Assembly (NCBI RefSeq): GCF_004137795.1
Contig: NZ_NWTM01000001.1
Location: 2,407,229 to 2,471,228, forward strand
Source: Pectobacterium zantedeschiae
GTDB taxonomy: Bacteria; Pseudomonadota; Gammaproteobacteria; Enterobacterales; Enterobacteriaceae
DNA length: 64,000 nt
Reading direction: 5' to 3'
Both the position numbers and the translations under genes were made by a program. A model generated the notes under the pieces. That model searched no databases, was not told where the DNA came from, and was given only the letters and a program-made list of their open reading frames with translations. Within the stretch, counting starts at the first letter, position 1; every line of letters begins with the position of its first letter. Positions 39,365-49,607 of the stretch are shown one piece after another.

Positions 39365-42079
39365 ATGACAGATAAACGCTTTTCGCCAGACAATATGCCA
39401 CCTGACGTGTCCTCATCCGACAGCCTTGTAGATGGCACTGTAGCAGCACAGCCCCCCGCGTCACCGCTGACCTACGCTGATGACATGCTAAATTGTCAGA
39501 CGTTGAAACAGCAGTTGGAGCTATTCCAGCTTTGGCTTGGTTCAGAATTCCGTTCCGGCGTCAGCGCAGAAAAGCTGATTGATGCCAGAACCTTGTTCAT
39601 TGATCGCCTGTTACAACGACTGTGGTATTTCCACGGCTTTGAGAATATCGCTCAAACCTCTTTGGTCGCCGTAGGCGGATATGGCCGCGGCGAGCTACAC
39701 CCGCTTTCCGATATCGACGTGCTGGTATTAAGCCAAACAGCGCTTAGTGAGGAACATTCCCAGCGCGTCGGCCAATTCATTACCCTGCTGTGGGATTTAA
39801 AACTGGAAGTCGGCCATAGCGTCAGAACGCTGGAAGAGTGCTTACAGGAAGGGCGTGCAGATATTTCCGTCGCGACTAATCTGATCGAATCGCGCATGAT
39901 ATGTGGCGATGTTGCACTGTTTCTCACGCTGCAAAAACACGTATTCAGTGATGAATTTTGGCCGTCATCCACGTTTTTTCCGGCAAAAATCGCCGAACAG
40001 CAGGAGCGTCATCAACGCTATCACAGCACCAGTTACAATCTTGAGCCTGATATCAAGAGTAGTCCGGGTGGGTTACGCGACATTCACACGCTGCTGTGGG
40101 TCGCAAGACGCCACTTCGGCGCGACCTCGCTCAACGAGATGGTCGGTTTCGGCTTTCTGACAGAAGCTGAACGTAAAGAACTTAACGAATGCCAAAGCTT
40201 TTTGTGGCGCATCCGCTTCGCCCTGCACCTGATCCTGCCGCGTTACGATAACCGTCTGCTTTTCGACAGGCAGCTTAACGTCGCGCAGCTGTTGCAATAT
40301 CAGGGTGAAGGCAATACCCCAGTAGAGCGCATGATGAAGGATTTCTACCGCATGACGCGTCGCGTCAGCGAGTTGAACCAGATGCTATTACAGCTCTTTG
40401 ACGAAGCCATTCTGGCGCTGGATGCCAGTGAAAAACCCCGCCCGCTTGACGATGAATTCCAGCTACGCGGCAATCTGGTAGACCTGCGTGATGAAAACCT
40501 GTTTATCAAAAAGCCGGAAGCCATCATGCGTATGTTCTACCTGATGGTGCGTAACCGTGACATCAGTGGCATCTACTCAACCACATTGCGCCAACTGCGC
40601 CATGCGCGTCGTCATCTTGCCAGCCCGCTTTGCACCATCCCAGAAGCGCGTCAGCTGTTCATGAATATTCTGCGCCATCCGCATGCGGTAAGCCGTGCGC
40701 TATTGCCGATGCATCGCCATAGCGTGCTGTGGGCGTATATGCCGCTGTGGGGCAATATCGTCGGCCAGATGCAGTTCGATCTGTTTCACGCCTATACCGT
40801 GGATGAACACACGATCCGCGTTCTACTCAAGCTGGAAAGCTTCGCCGACGAGGATACGCGACCACAGCATCCGCTGTGCGTAGAGCTCTACCCTCGCCTG
40901 CCCCAGCCCGAATTATTGCTGCTAGCGGCGCTGTTCCACGATATCGCCAAAGGCCGTGGAGGCGATCACTCTGAACTGGGCGCGCAAGATGTACTGGAGT
41001 TTGCCGCGCTGCACGGACTGAACTCACGCGAAGCTCAATTGGTTTCCTGGCTGGTGCGTTGCCATCTGCTGATGTCCGTCACTGCGCAACGTCGCGACAT
41101 TCAGGATCCCACGGTTATTCAGCAATTTGCTACGGAAGTGCAAAGCGAAACCCGCTTACGCTATCTGGTCAGCCTGACAGTTGCGGATATCTGCGCCACC
41201 AATGAAACGCTGTGGAACAGTTGGAAGCAGAGCCTGTTGCGTGAACTCTATTTTGCTACCGAGAAACAGCTGCGCCGTGGCATGCAAAACACGCCAGATT
41301 TACGTGAACGCGTCCGACACCACCGCTTGCAGGCACTGGCGCTGCTGCGCATGGATAACATTGACGAAGAAGCGCTGCACAACATCTGGAGCCGCTGTCG
41401 TGCTGATTATTTCCTGCGCCACTCGCCAAATCAGCTTGCCTGGCATGCGCGCCATCTACTGGAGCATGATACTAACAAGCCGCTGGTGCTGATTAGCCAT
41501 CAGGCAAGCCGTGGCGGTACAGAGATCTTTATCTGGAGCCCGGACAGACCTTATCTTTTCGCGGCCGTCGCTGGTGAGCTAGATAGGCGCAATCTTAGCG
41601 TGCACGACGCGCAGATTTTTACCAGCCGCGACGGCATGGCGATGGATACCTTTATTGTGCTGGAACCAGACGGTAGCCCGCTGGCACAGGATCGGCATGA
41701 AATGATACGTCATGCGCTGGAACAGTCGCTGACCCACCGACACTACCAGCATCCGCGCGTACGACGGCCATCACCCAAACTGCGTCATTTCAGTGTGCCA
41801 ACCGAAGTCAACTTCCTGCCGACGCATACGGACAGACGCAGCTATATGGAGCTCAGTGCTCTCGACCAACCGGGGCTGCTGGCACGAATCGGTGAGATTT
41901 TTGCCGATCTCAATCTGTCACTGCACGGTGCGCGAATTTCCACGATCGGCGAGCGAGTAGAAGATCTTTTCATTCTGGCCGATAGCGACAGGCGGGCATT
42001 GAAGCCGGAATTGCGTCTTAAATTGCAAGAACGGTTGACAGAAGCCCTTAACCCAAACGATAAAGTACCATTGAGTTAA
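39365..42079 (+). CDS. glnD: Bifunctional PII uridylyltransferase/uridylyl-removing enzyme
   Basis: Glutamine sensor that uridylylates PII (GlnB/GlnK) when nitrogen is short and deuridylylates it when glutamine is high. Order of domains: nucleotidyltransferase with Gly-Gly-Tyr-Gly-Arg-Gly-Glu and Ser-Asp-Ile-Asp (about 100-120), HD hydrolase domain with Leu-Phe-His-Asp-Ile-Ala-Lys (about 520), and two C-terminal ACT domains. The N-terminus differs from E. coli, so the start is uncertain: ATG 39365 is chosen, with 39353 possible; neither has a clear ribosome-binding site. About 904 aa. Followed by dapD 28 bases on. Confidence 0.95.
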   Translation: MTDKRFSPDNMPPDVSSSDSLVDGTVAAQPPASPLTYADDMLNCQTLKQQLELFQLWLGSEFRSGVSAEKLIDARTLFIDRLLQRLWYFHGFENIAQTSLVAVGGYGRGELHPLSDIDVLVLSQTALSEEHSQRVGQFITLLWDLKLEVGHSVRTLEECLQEGRADISVATNLIESRMICGDVALFLTLQKHVFSDEFWPSSTFFPAKIAEQQERHQRYHSTSYNLEPDIKSSPGGLRDIHTLLWVARRHFGATSLNEMVGFGFLTEAERKELNECQSFLWRIRFALHLILPRYDNRLLFDRQLNVAQLLQYQGEGNTPVERMMKDFYRMTRRVSELNQMLLQLFDEAILALDASEKPRPLDDEFQLRGNLVDLRDENLFIKKPEAIMRMFYLMVRNRDISGIYSTTLRQLRHARRHLASPLCTIPEARQLFMNILRHPHAVSRALLPMHRHSVLWAYMPLWGNIVGQMQFDLFHAYTVDEHTIRVLLKLESFADEDTRPQHPLCVELYPRLPQPELLLLAALFHDIAKGRGGDHSELGAQDVLEFAALHGLNSREAQLVSWLVRCHLLMSVTAQRRDIQDPTVIQQFATEVQSETRLRYLVSLTVADICATNETLWNSWKQSLLRELYFATEKQLRRGMQNTPDLRERVRHHRLQALALLRMDNIDEEALHNIWSRCRADYFLRHSPNQLAWHARHLLEHDTNKPLVLISHQASRGGTEIFIWSPDRPYLFAAVAGELDRRNLSVHDAQIFTSRDGMAMDTFIVLEPDGSPLAQDRHEMIRHALEQSLTHRHYQHPRVRRPSPKLRHFSVPTEVNFLPTHTDRRSYMELSALDQPGLLARIGEIFADLNLSLHGARISTIGERVEDLFILADSDRRALKPELRLKLQERLTEALNPNDKVPLS

Positions 42080-42107
42080 TTTTTACAATCAGGAAAGAGA
42101 AATCAGG

Positions 42108-42935
42108 ATGCACCAACAATTACAGAACATCATTGAGACGGCTTTCGAGCGCCGCGCAGAAATCACTCCGGCAAACGCAGACACCGTCACGCGTGAAGCC
42201 GTTAATCAGGCGATTAGCCTGCTGGATAGCGGCGCCCTGCGCGTTGCAGAAAAAATCGACGGCCAGTGGGTTACCCATCAGTGGCTGAAGAAAGCCGTGC
42301 TGCTCTCTTTCCGTATTAACGATAACCACCTTATCGAAGGCGGAGAAACTCGCTTTTTCGACAAAGTACCAATGAAATTCGCTGACTATGATGAAGCGCG
42401 TTTCCAGCGTGAAGGCGTTCGCGTTGCACCGCCAGCCAGCGTACGTCGCGGTGCCTATATCGCACGTAATACCGTGCTGATGCCGTCTTACGTCAACATC
42501 GGCGCTTACGTCGATGAAGGCACGATGGTAGATACGTGGGTAACCGTAGGTTCCTGCGCCCAAATCGGTAAAAACGTTCACCTGTCCGGCGGCGTCGGCA
42601 TCGGTGGTGTTCTGGAGCCGTTACAGGCTAACCCAACCATCATCGAAGATAACTGCTTCATCGGTGCACGCTCCGAAGTGGTAGAAGGCGTTGTCGTTGA
42701 AGAAGGTTCTGTTATCTCTATGGGCGTGTTCATCAGCCAGAGCACCCGTATTTACGATCGTGAAACCGGTGAAATTCACTATGGCCGCGTTCCTGCGGGT
42801 TCCGTCGTGGTTTCCGGCAACCTGCCGTCCAAAGATGGTAGCCACAGCATGTACTGTGCCATCATTGTGAAGAAAGTGGATGCGAAAACCCGCGGCAAAG
42901 TGGGCATCAATGAGCTATTACGCTCCATCGACTAA
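42108..42935 (+). CDS. dapD: Tetrahydrodipicolinate N-succinyltransferase
   Basis: Succinylates tetrahydrodipicolinate in the lysine/diaminopimelate pathway, using succinyl-CoA. 275 aa against 274 in E. coli. A helical N-terminal domain is followed by a left-handed beta-helix with hexapeptide repeats (about 105-220), including [11 protein letters not shown]. It follows glnD on the same strand and ends in a strong terminator. Confidence 0.98.
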   Translation: MHQQLQNIIETAFERRAEITPANADTVTREAVNQAISLLDSGALRVAEKIDGQWVTHQWLKKAVLLSFRINDNHLIEGGETRFFDKVPMKFADYDEARFQREGVRVAPPASVRRGAYIARNTVLMPSYVNIGAYVDEGTMVDTWVTVGSCAQIGKNVHLSGGVGIGGVLEPLQANPTIIEDNCFIGARSEVVEGVVVEEGSVISMGVFISQSTRIYDRETGEIHYGRVPAGSVVVSGNLPSKDGSHSMYCAIIVKKVDAKTRGKVGINELLRSID

Positions 42936-42940
42936 ACTAG

Positions 42941-42970
42941 AAACGGCGGGTTAATCACCCGCCGTTTCTT
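42941..42970 (+). terminator. Terminator after dapD
   Basis: AAACGGCGGGT / ACCCGCCGTTT with a four-base loop and following CTTT lies five bases after the dapD stop. It ends the glnD-dapD stretch. Confidence 0.8.
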
Positions 42971-42992
42971 TATGTTCGAACGATAAGTTATT

Positions 42993-43180
<188 letters not shown>

Positions 43181-43204
43181 TCTAAAAACCGAGAAGGTGA
43201 CGCT

Positions 43205-43594
43205 ATGTATGACAATCTAAAAAGCCTGGGCATTACCAATCCCGATGATATCGATCGCTATAGCCTGCGTCAGGAAGCGAATAACGACATCCTGAAGATC
43301 TATTTCCGTAAGGATAAAGGCGAGTTTTTTGCTAAAAGCGTGAAGTTCAAATATCCACGCCAGCGCAAGACCATCGTGGCAGACAACAGCGGGCAGGGCT
43401 ATAAAGAGATCAACGAGATCAGCCCAAATCTGCGCTATGTGATTGATGAATTAGACAAGATCTGCCAGCAGGAACAGGTTGAAGTCGATCTGAAACGCAA
43501 AATCCTCGACGATCTGCGTCATCTGGAAAGCGTCGTTTCCAACAAAATTACCGAAATCGAAGCGGATTTAGAGAAGTTGACCAAAAATCGCTAA
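43205..43594 (+). CDS. yaeH: DUF3461 family protein YaeH
   Basis: Conserved protein of unknown function, found next to dapD in enterobacteria. The start at ATG 43205 gives Met-Tyr-Asp-Asn-Leu-Lys-Ser-Leu-Gly and 129 aa, close to the 128 of E. coli; the upstream ATG at 43169 lies inside an ERIC repeat. The sequence is highly conserved (Arg-Gln-Glu-Ala-Asn-Asn-Asp-Ile, Lys-Arg-Lys-Ile-Leu-Asp-Asp-Leu) and the C-terminal third is likely a coiled coil. Its terminator faces yqcA. Confidence 0.93.
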   Translation: MYDNLKSLGITNPDDIDRYSLRQEANNDILKIYFRKDKGEFFAKSVKFKYPRQRKTIVADNSGQGYKEINEISPNLRYVIDELDKICQQEQVEVDLKRKILDDLRHLESVVSNKITEIEADLEKLTKNR

Positions 43595-43657
43595 GTGCGA
43601 TCTCGTATCTAAGCATCATCGTCGCTAAAACACACAGTGATGATGAGAAGCAACAAA

Positions 43658-43683
43658 AACGGGAGCGTTACAAGCTCCCGTTT
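43658..43683. terminator. Bidirectional terminator between yaeH and yqcA
   Basis: AAACGGGAGC / GCTCCCGTTT with a seven-base loop and flanking A/T runs lies between the convergent genes. Confidence 0.8.
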
Positions 43684-43700
43684 CTTATCTCAGCACCATA

Positions 43701-44156
43701 TCACTGTGCATCAATCAAATCGGCCCATTCTTCAACCCACGGGCATGAAATGACTTCAGGCTCAGGATTTTCGACCGCATCAATATCCAAAATGTCGCCC
43801 AGACGCGTAGCACCGATTTCCTGCAACAGCGCATCGAACAGATGGCCGCCCGCGCAGAAATTCGGATAGCTGCTGTCACCTAGCGCAATGACGCCATAGC
43901 GCAACGTGGGCTGATAGCCGCCTTTTTCACGCAGCGCTGCATAAAGCGGAACGATAGAATCAGGCAGTTGGCCTTGTCCCGTCGTTGACGTTACAACTAA
44001 AACGGCATGCTCACGATAATCCAACCAGGACTCCAGCGTCGCATCCTCAAAGACCTTAACTTCGTGACCACGATCCTTAAGAATATTTTCGGCTTCTTCG
44101 GCCACCAGCAATGCATTCCCGTAGACCGTACCAACAAAAATACCAATCTGCGCCAT
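43701..44156 (-). CDS. yqcA: Flavodoxin-like protein YqcA
   Basis: Short-chain flavodoxin-fold protein binding FMN; electron partner unknown. 151 aa (E. coli 149). The phosphate-binding loop Gly-Thr-Val-Tyr-Gly-Asn-Ala is at residues 8-14 and Ser-Thr-Thr-Gly-Gln-Gly and Leu-Gly-Asp-Ser-Ser-Tyr contact the flavin. It lies 67 bases after truC, the same cluster as E. coli yqcA-truC-yqcC-syd. Confidence 0.94.
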   Translation of the reverse strand: MAQIGIFVGTVYGNALLVAEEAENILKDRGHEVKVFEDATLESWLDYREHAVLVVTSTTGQGQLPDSIVPLYAALREKGGYQPTLRYGVIALGDSSYPNFCAGGHLFDALLQEIGATRLGDILDIDAVENPEPEVISCPWVEEWADLIDAQ

Positions 44157-44223
44157 GCGTCTGACTCCCTTTTGAATTCGATGTGTTTGATATAAAAGCT
44201 ATACAAAGGCAATACGACAGATA

Positions 44224-45009
44224 TTACCCGATGAGATGCCCGCTATCCTGACCCGAGTCGGCGGGAAACTCAACCCCTTCAAAATCAGGGAGAATACCCT
44301 GCCAGCAGAACTGTCTCATCACCCCCTGCCATGGTGCATCCCAACGTGCCTGCAACGTCAATGGCAGCCCACTCACAGGATGATTCAGTTGCAACTCGCT
44401 GGCATGCAGCATGAGTCTGCCGCAGGAGAAATGCGTCTCCATGCCACGGTTGTGTCGCAGGTCACCGTGCGCGGTATCGCCGATAATCGGATGGTGGAGA
44501 TGTGACATATGGCGGCGAAGCTGATGTTTACGCCCGGTCTGCGGTTTCAACTCCATCAAACTGTAGCGTGCTGTTGGGTAACGGCCGATGGCAACCGGCA
44601 TCTCAGCCTGTGCTAAAGAGCGGTAATGCGTGACGGCAGGCTGCGGCGCTTTATCAGGATTAGTAAACTTATCGGCAATCTTGTCCAGCTCTTCGGTGAG
44701 CGCATAGTCGATCACACCATCATCCAGCACATAGCCGCGCACAACGGCATGGTACGTTTTCTGCATCTGATGTGATTCAAACTGCTGGGATAGTGCTCGC
44801 GCCACCTCACTGGACAACGCTAACAGTAAAACGCCAGATGTCGGCCTATCGAGGCGATGAACGGTATATACGTGCTGACCAACCTGATCGCGCACTGTCT
44901 GCATCACCACGACCTTCTCTTTGCGATCCAGCCAACTACGATGTACCAGCCAGCCACTCGGTTTATTGACGGCAACCAGATGCTCATCCTGATAAATAAT
45001 CTCAAGCAT
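44224..45009 (-). CDS. truC: tRNA pseudouridine(65) synthase TruC
   Basis: Makes pseudouridine 65 in certain tRNAs; RluA-type family. The start at ATG 45009 gives 261 aa and the E. coli-like beginning Met-Leu-Glu-Ile-Ile-Tyr-Gln-Asp; a longer frame from 45117 is only a read-in over yqcC. The catalytic Asp is in Val-His-Arg-Leu-Asp-Arg-Pro-Thr-Ser-Gly near residue 55. The start overlaps the end of yqcC by eight bases, so they are translationally coupled. Confidence 0.95.
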   Translation of the reverse strand: MLEIIYQDEHLVAVNKPSGWLVHRSWLDRKEKVVVMQTVRDQVGQHVYTVHRLDRPTSGVLLLALSSEVARALSQQFESHQMQKTYHAVVRGYVLDDGVIDYALTEELDKIADKFTNPDKAPQPAVTHYRSLAQAEMPVAIGRYPTARYSLMELKPQTGRKHQLRRHMSHLHHPIIGDTAHGDLRHNRGMETHFSCGRLMLHASELQLNHPVSGLPLTLQARWDAPWQGVMRQFCWQGILPDFEGVEFPADSGQDSGHLIG

Positions 45010-45352
45010 CGTGCACTGCGCCATCCTGTACATCGGGGTTGAACAGCTCATCAAGCTGCTTGATACGCAACAAAACCGCCGCAGTCTGTTCCGGTGTGCC
45101 TTCCAGCGCGTCTTCAAAATAGGGGAGCAGAGCCAGCTCGGCAGGCAGCGCTAAATCGCTATCCAACAAAGCGTGCATGCGCGGCAAGAAGACCCATTGC
45201 AACCACTCTTCGGGACGCATGGTATCGAGGCTAAAAGGCTCAGTACTGTTAAACGCTTCTTCTTCCGGTGGAACAACCTGCCAAAAAGGGCTTTCCCTCA
45301 ATGCGCGCTCAATATCGAATAATGACTGGCGAATCTGATTCTCTCTGCTCAT
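45002..45352 (-). CDS. yqcC: YqcC family (DUF446) protein
   Basis: Small conserved protein of unknown function, helical bundle in the family's known structure. The start at ATG 45352 (Met-Ser-Arg-Glu-Asn) gives 116 aa (E. coli 109). Conserved Phe-Asn-Ser-Thr-Glu-Pro-Phe, Asp-Thr-Met-xx-Glu-Glu-Trp-Leu-Gln-Trp-Val and Pro-Arg-Met-His are visible. It overlaps truC and lies about 280 bases from the 3' end of the RsmB RNA. Confidence 0.92.
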   Translation of the reverse strand: MSRENQIRQSLFDIERALRESPFWQVVPPEEEAFNSTEPFSLDTMRPEEWLQWVFLPRMHALLDSDLALPAELALLPYFEDALEGTPEQTAAVLLRIKQLDELFNPDVQDGAVHDA

Positions 45353-45629
45353 GTGGTTTCTCGCACTTGAAGCCAACAGTAATGGCGGCAAAGCATAGCA
45401 TTGATATCAGCCTGACCCAATCCGTGCATTTTCCTGGATGGTATGTGTGCAAGCGTGGCTGGCAAGCAGGGCAAGCGTGACTGATAGTCATTTTTACATT
45501 GAATGTCATCACTGCGTTTTCCACGTCAAACTTCAGCGGTCACTCTGGTATAACGTTTTTTGCGCATTTTCTCTTCATAGCATGGGTGCTACATCAATGC
45601 GCCTGGGGAGGGGGAACTTGTCAGATAGG
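45353..45629. other. Spacer between yqcC and the RsmB terminator
   Basis: About 280 bases with no credible gene or strong motif; probably carries the yqcC-truC promoter. Confidence 0.4.
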
Positions 45630-45630
45630 C

Positions 45631-46028
45631 AAAAAGTTGGGGGTACTGATTGCTCAGTACCCCCGGTTCGTTTTATAGCTATCCCGCTACACATTTGCAT
45701 CCCTGCTCATCCATGAAAACTTTTCCTTTTCGGTCATCCTGACCCACAATCCTTGCTGGCGTCCCACTTTCGTCCTGACGTTTCCATCCTGTATCTTCCG
45801 TGATTCAATCCCTTTAGGCTCCTGCCCCACCGACATTCCTAATCGGCTCTCGGTCTCCTTCCTGGAGGTGTCCCTGATTTCATCCTGAAACCGTGTTTCT
45901 TCCTGAAAATCGCGCTTCTTCCTGAAACTACTGTTCCTTCCTGAAACAATGTCTCTTCCTGAAAACACTCCGAGTACAGTAACGTTATCTTGTTACCGAC
46001 AGTCACCGTTACACACACTGTAACCGGT
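45631..46028 (-). ncRNA. rsmB: RsmB/CsrB-type regulatory RNA
   Basis: Sponge RNA that binds and sequesters RsmA (CsrA), relieving repression of secreted plant-cell-wall-degrading enzymes and other targets in soft-rot bacteria. The locus, between yqcC and syd, is that of E. coli csrB. I count 24 GGA motifs on the minus strand, many as CAGGA in likely loops. Segments shared with csrB include GGACACCTCCAGGA, GGATGAGCAGGGA and AAACGAACCGGG. It ends in a strong terminator: GGGGGTACTGA / TCAGTACCCCC then AACTTTTT (45630-45664). The 5' end at about 46028 rests on a promoter-like pair and the GacA-box distance; I recall a longer transcript (near 480 bases) reported for a related strain, which would begin near 46109. 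Confidence 0.88.
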
Positions 46029-46033
46029 TACTA

Positions 46034-46063
46034 ATTTAAGTAATAAGATGTATTAATTGTCAG
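46034..46063 (-). promoter_or_regulatory. Candidate rsmB promoter
   Basis: On the minus strand a -35-like CTGACA (46063-46058) and a -10-like TTAAAT (46039-46034) are 18 bases apart, putting the start near 46028. The distance from that start to the centre of the GacA box is about 188 bases, like the long spacing known for csrB. Confidence 0.5.
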
Positions 46064-46207
46064 CTTTCGGCAAGGGGTAAGTGACAATGTTTCTCAACCG
46101 CCCTTACGAGACACTGTAAATTACTGACTCAAACAAATGATTTATAACAAAAAAATAAAAATGAAACCTATTTTCAACATTAAAGATAAGATATTTCTTA
46201 CAGCAAA

Positions 46208-46225
46208 TGTAAGAGATCTCTCACA
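46208..46225. promoter_or_regulatory. GacA (UvrY)-type upstream activating box for rsmB
   Basis: The 18-bp site TGTAAGAGATCTCTCACA fits the palindromic GacA/UvrY consensus TGTAAG-N6-CTTACA with one mismatch. It lies upstream of rsmB, just after the syd stop. GacA/GacS control of rsmB is established in Pectobacterium; binding at this site is inferred. Confidence 0.75.
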
Positions 46226-46252
46226 AAGCCGAAAGTGAAATTCGATTAACCA

Positions 46253-46801
46253 TTAGAGCGCTAACGGGTTAAGTCCTGAAAGAAAGGCCGCCAGCGTCGG
46301 CGCTAAGCACTGACGTCTCTTCGTTCCGAATTCTTCAAGGACGATCTCCCCAGAAACATTACACAACGATACCATTGTCATCTCAGAATCGGTCGTCGCT
46401 AAAAACAGCGTCGGTGTAAGCTTAAGGCGCTTCTGCGTTAACAAATGGCCAATCAGGTTTTCCTGCATGCGGGTAAAGTCCTCTTCACTCCACACCTGCA
46501 ACAGTTGGCAAGATAGTGAATCAAACTGCGCCGCCATATCACCAGCATACTGCGCGGTGTAGAAAGCGTGAACATCAGGATGTAAGCAGATTTCCAGTGC
46601 GCGTTCCACACCATCCAATGCGGCTGAAGGGGCAAAAGGCTGTGGCGACCAGTAAACCGTATCCTCATGATTTTCGACAATACACGGGGAAGGTATACCG
46701 TAAAGGGCTTCACTGGCAGGCAAATGCCCCTTTTCCTGCTGCCAACAGGCAACATAGCGCTGGGTGAACGCCGCCAGTGCAGAAACAACCTCATGCTCCA
46801 T
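46253..46801 (-). CDS. syd: SecY-interacting protein Syd
   Basis: Cytosolic protein that binds SecY and is proposed to check SecYEG quality. The start at ATG 46801 (Met-Glu-His-Glu-Val-Val-Ser-Ala-Leu) gives 182 aa (E. coli 181); two further upstream ATGs only add five residues. Family segments Asp-Thr-Val-Tyr-Trp-Ser-Pro and [13 protein letters not shown] are present. It is divergent from queF with about 70 bases between them and is followed by the rsmB control region. Confidence 0.94.
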   Translation of the reverse strand: MEHEVVSALAAFTQRYVACWQQEKGHLPASEALYGIPSPCIVENHEDTVYWSPQPFAPSAALDGVERALEICLHPDVHAFYTAQYAGDMAAQFDSLSCQLLQVWSEEDFTRMQENLIGHLLTQKRLKLTPTLFLATTDSEMTMVSLCNVSGEIVLEEFGTKRRQCLAPTLAAFLSGLNPLAL

Positions 46802-46871
46802 AATTTTTCTCATCACTCTTCTAGTAAGGTTACACTATTCGCCATCACGCTTATCACATCAAGGTAACAGC

Positions 46872-47720
46872 ATGTCCGTTTATGACAAGCATCAGGCCCT
46901 AAGCGGGCTAACACTGGGCAAACCCACGCCCTACCACGATCGCTATGATGCAGATCTTCTGCAACCCGTTCCACGTAGCCTAAACCGCGATCCACTCGGT
47001 ATCTATCCTGATAACTTGCCTTTTCATGGCGCAGATATCTGGACGCTCTATGAGCTTTCCTGGCTAAACAACCGCGGTGTGCCTCAGGTGGCGGTTGGTG
47101 AAATGCACCTTAATGCCGAAAGCCTGAATCTGATTGAGTCAAAAAGTTTTAAGCTGTATCTGAACAGCTTTAATCAGACGACATTCGACAGTTGGGAAAG
47201 CGTACGCACAACGTTAGCCAACGATCTGGCGCGCTGCGCACAGGGAGACGTCAGCGTCACGCTTTTCAAACTCAGCGAGCTTGAAGGTCAACCGATAGCC
47301 GCATTCACGGGCGAGTGCATCGACGATCAAGACATCCAGATCGACAGTTACGACTTCAACGCCGACTATCTGGCAACAAACGAACAGGATGCGACTATCG
47401 TTGAAGAAACACTGGTCAGCCACCTGCTGAAATCCAACTGTTTGATCACCCATCAGCCCGACTGGGGCTCCGTACAGATCCACTATCGCGGTAAGCGCAT
47501 TAATCGCGAAGCACTGCTGCGCTACATTGTTTCGTTTCGTCATCATAACGAATTTCACGAACAGTGTGTGGAACGAATTTTTAACGACCTCATGTACTAT
47601 TACCAGCCGGAAAAACTTAGCGTTTATGCGCGTTACACCCGACGCGGTGGGCTGGATATCAACCCGTGGCGCAGTAACACTCCGTTTAACGCACCAACTG
47701 GCCGTCTGCCACGCCAGTAA
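46872..47720 (+). CDS. queF: NADPH-dependent preQ0 reductase QueF
   Basis: Reduces the nitrile of 7-cyano-7-deazaguanine to preQ1 for queuosine in tRNA. The start at 46872 gives 282 aa, E. coli length (long, two-domain form). The catalytic Cys is in [10 protein letters not shown] near residue 190, with the NADPH motif Glu-Ser-Lys-Ser-Phe-Lys-Leu-Tyr around 90 and Phe-Arg-His-His-Asn-Glu-Phe-His-Glu later on. The upstream ATG at 46764 lies in the syd region and is not used. Confidence 0.96.
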   Translation: MSVYDKHQALSGLTLGKPTPYHDRYDADLLQPVPRSLNRDPLGIYPDNLPFHGADIWTLYELSWLNNRGVPQVAVGEMHLNAESLNLIESKSFKLYLNSFNQTTFDSWESVRTTLANDLARCAQGDVSVTLFKLSELEGQPIAAFTGECIDDQDIQIDSYDFNADYLATNEQDATIVEETLVSHLLKSNCLITHQPDWGSVQIHYRGKRINREALLRYIVSFRHHNEFHEQCVERIFNDLMYYYQPEKLSVYARYTRRGGLDINPWRSNTPFNAPTGRLPRQ

Positions 47721-47751
47721 CCGACTGATAAGCCGCGCGCTTGCGCGCAAA

Positions 47752-47892
47752 GATACCCTAAATAATTCGAATTTCAGGACAAAACGTTAGCGTTTTAAAC
47801 AACGCAAAGCATTGGCACGTTGGGGCTAGGTACACGCAAGTGTGCTGAGTCGTGAAGCCAACGTGCATGCAACTTAAAGTATGACGGGTATA
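47752..47892. repeat. ERIC-type repeat, diverged internal sequence
   Basis: The left end GATACCCTAAATAATTCGAA and right end (CATGCAACTTAAAGTATGACG, then GGTATA) are ERIC-like termini, but the core between them differs and lacks the AAGTAAGTGA motif. It lies between queF and ppnN. Confidence 0.6.
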
Positions 47893-48177
47893 TGCGTAGC
47901 GTCACGCAAGTTAGGCGATAGACTGGCGTCAACATTGGAAAAAATGATGGCAGCGCGTTAAGGTGGTATGCCAGACAACAAAAGATCCACAACGTCTGAA
48001 CGGTGCTCAAGTAGGTTTTATTTAAGCCAGCGGCATTTAACCCATACGCGTTCCGCATAACGGCTTAAATGAATGACATTCGTGCCATGTTGCTGAAACG
48101 TCGAGCGTGTAACAACGGAACGTGCTCGCAATCGCCAGCATGGCATCGCGAATTATATTGCGTTTCAAGGAGCAAAA
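47893..48177. other. ppnN upstream region
   Basis: 285 bases between the ERIC repeat and ppnN; presumably its promoter. Short frames here have no family resemblance. AAGGAG at 48168-48173 is the ppnN ribosome-binding site. Confidence 0.4.
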
Positions 48178-49542
48178 TTGATTACACATATCAGCCCATT
48201 GGGATCGATGGATTTGTTATCGCAGTTGGAAGTCGACATGCTGAAAAGCACGGCCAGCAGCGATCTCTACCGTTTGTTTCGCAACTGTTCCCTCGCCGTA
48301 CTGAATTCCGGTAGCCAGACAGATAACAGTAAAGAGCTACTGTCTCGTTATGAAGACTTTGATATCAACGTGCTGCGCCGTGAACGCGGCGTCAAACTGG
48401 AACTGGTGAACCCGCCGGAAGACGCCTTCGTTGATGGCAACATCATTCGAGCCTTGCAAGCTAACCTGTTCGCCGTTTTGCGCGATATTCTTTTCGTCAA
48501 CGGCCAAATCGCCAGCGCAGGTCGCTATCAAAACCTGAATCTGGAAAATTCTGCTCACATCACCAATCTGGTGTTTTCTATCCTGCGTAATGCCAAGGCG
48601 CTCCACGTCGGGGAAGAACCGAATATGGTGGTCTGTTGGGGTGGTCACTCGATTAATGAAATCGAATACCTGTATGCCCGCAAAGTGGGCAGCCAGCTTG
48701 GCCTGCGTGAACTGAATATCTGCACGGGCTGTGGTCCGGGCGCGATGGAAGCACCAATGAAAGGTGCCGCCGTCGGCCATGCACAGCAGCGCTACAAAGA
48801 GGGGCGTTTCATCGGTATGACCGAACCGTCCATCATTGCCGCCGAGCCGCCGAACCCACTGGTCAATGAACTGATCATCATGCCGGATATCGAAAAGCGT
48901 CTGGAAGCCTTCGTCCGTATCGGGCATGGCATCATTATTTTCCCCGGCGGGGTTGGAACGGCAGAAGAGTTCCTCTATCTGCTGGGCATCATGATGAACC
49001 CAGAAAATAGCGAACAGGTGTTACCGATTATCCTGACTGGACCGGAAGAAAGCGCAGACTATTTCCGCGTGCTGGACGAATTTATTGTTGGCACATTGGG
49101 TCGTCAGGCTCGTCGCTACTATTCGATCATCATTAATGACGCCGCGGAAGTTGCACGTCAGATGAAGAAAGCAATGCCACTGGTGAAAGAGAGCCGCCGC
49201 CACACTGGCGATGCCTATAGCTTTAACTGGTCACTGCGCATCGCACCGGATCTGCAACTCCCCTTCGAGCCGAGCCACGAGAATATGGCCGACCTTAACC
49301 TGCATCCGAATCAGCCAGCTGAAGAGCTTGCTGCCGCACTGCGTCGGGCATTCTCCGGCATCGTGGCTGGTAATGTGAAGGAAGTCGGTATTCAGGCTAT
49401 AGAGCAACGTGGGCCATACAAAATTCATGGTGACCCGCAGATGATGAAAAGCATGGATACGCTGTTACAGGGCTTTGTCGCACAGCAGCGCATGAAGCTG
49501 CCCGGCAGCGCCTATATTCCGTGCTACGAAATCTGCTCATAA
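48178..49542 (+). CDS. ppnN: Nucleotide 5'-monophosphate nucleosidase PpnN (TTG start)
   Basis: Hydrolyses purine and pyrimidine nucleoside monophosphates to base and ribose 5-phosphate; activated by (p)ppGpp in E. coli. 454 aa, the E. coli length. The start is TTG at 48178, as in E. coli, with AAGGAG before it. The LOG-family motif Pro-Gly-Gly-Val-Gly-Thr-Ala-Glu-Glu near residue 260 and [10 protein letters not shown] near 183 are intact. In E. coli sdaC and sdaB lie between ppnN and xni; they are absent here. Confidence 0.95.
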   Translation: MITHISPLGSMDLLSQLEVDMLKSTASSDLYRLFRNCSLAVLNSGSQTDNSKELLSRYEDFDINVLRRERGVKLELVNPPEDAFVDGNIIRALQANLFAVLRDILFVNGQIASAGRYQNLNLENSAHITNLVFSILRNAKALHVGEEPNMVVCWGGHSINEIEYLYARKVGSQLGLRELNICTGCGPGAMEAPMKGAAVGHAQQRYKEGRFIGMTEPSIIAAEPPNPLVNELIIMPDIEKRLEAFVRIGHGIIIFPGGVGTAEEFLYLLGIMMNPENSEQVLPIILTGPEESADYFRVLDEFIVGTLGRQARRYYSIIINDAAEVARQMKKAMPLVKESRRHTGDAYSFNWSLRIAPDLQLPFEPSHENMADLNLHPNQPAEELAAALRRAFSGIVAGNVKEVGIQAIEQRGPYKIHGDPQMMKSMDTLLQGFVAQQRMKLPGSAYIPCYEICS

Positions 49543-49607
49543 CTGCTCACTTAACCAACACCTACGTGGGGAAGCCCGACTTCCCCCCTTCTTTCAGGAA
49601 TGATGCG

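Noticed and set aside
45883-45964. Regular repeats as a possible CRISPR array
   Set aside because: Repeats are only about 8 to 10 bases with 10-base gaps and belong to the RsmB RNA.
45687-45968. 93-codon open frame on the minus strand between yqcC and syd
   Set aside because: It lies inside the RsmB RNA. Its repeated charged residues come from the GGA-rich RNA sequence, and there is no ribosome-binding site.
48069-48314. 81-codon frame overlapping the start of ppnN
   Set aside because: It overlaps the conserved ppnN start in another frame and has no family resemblance.
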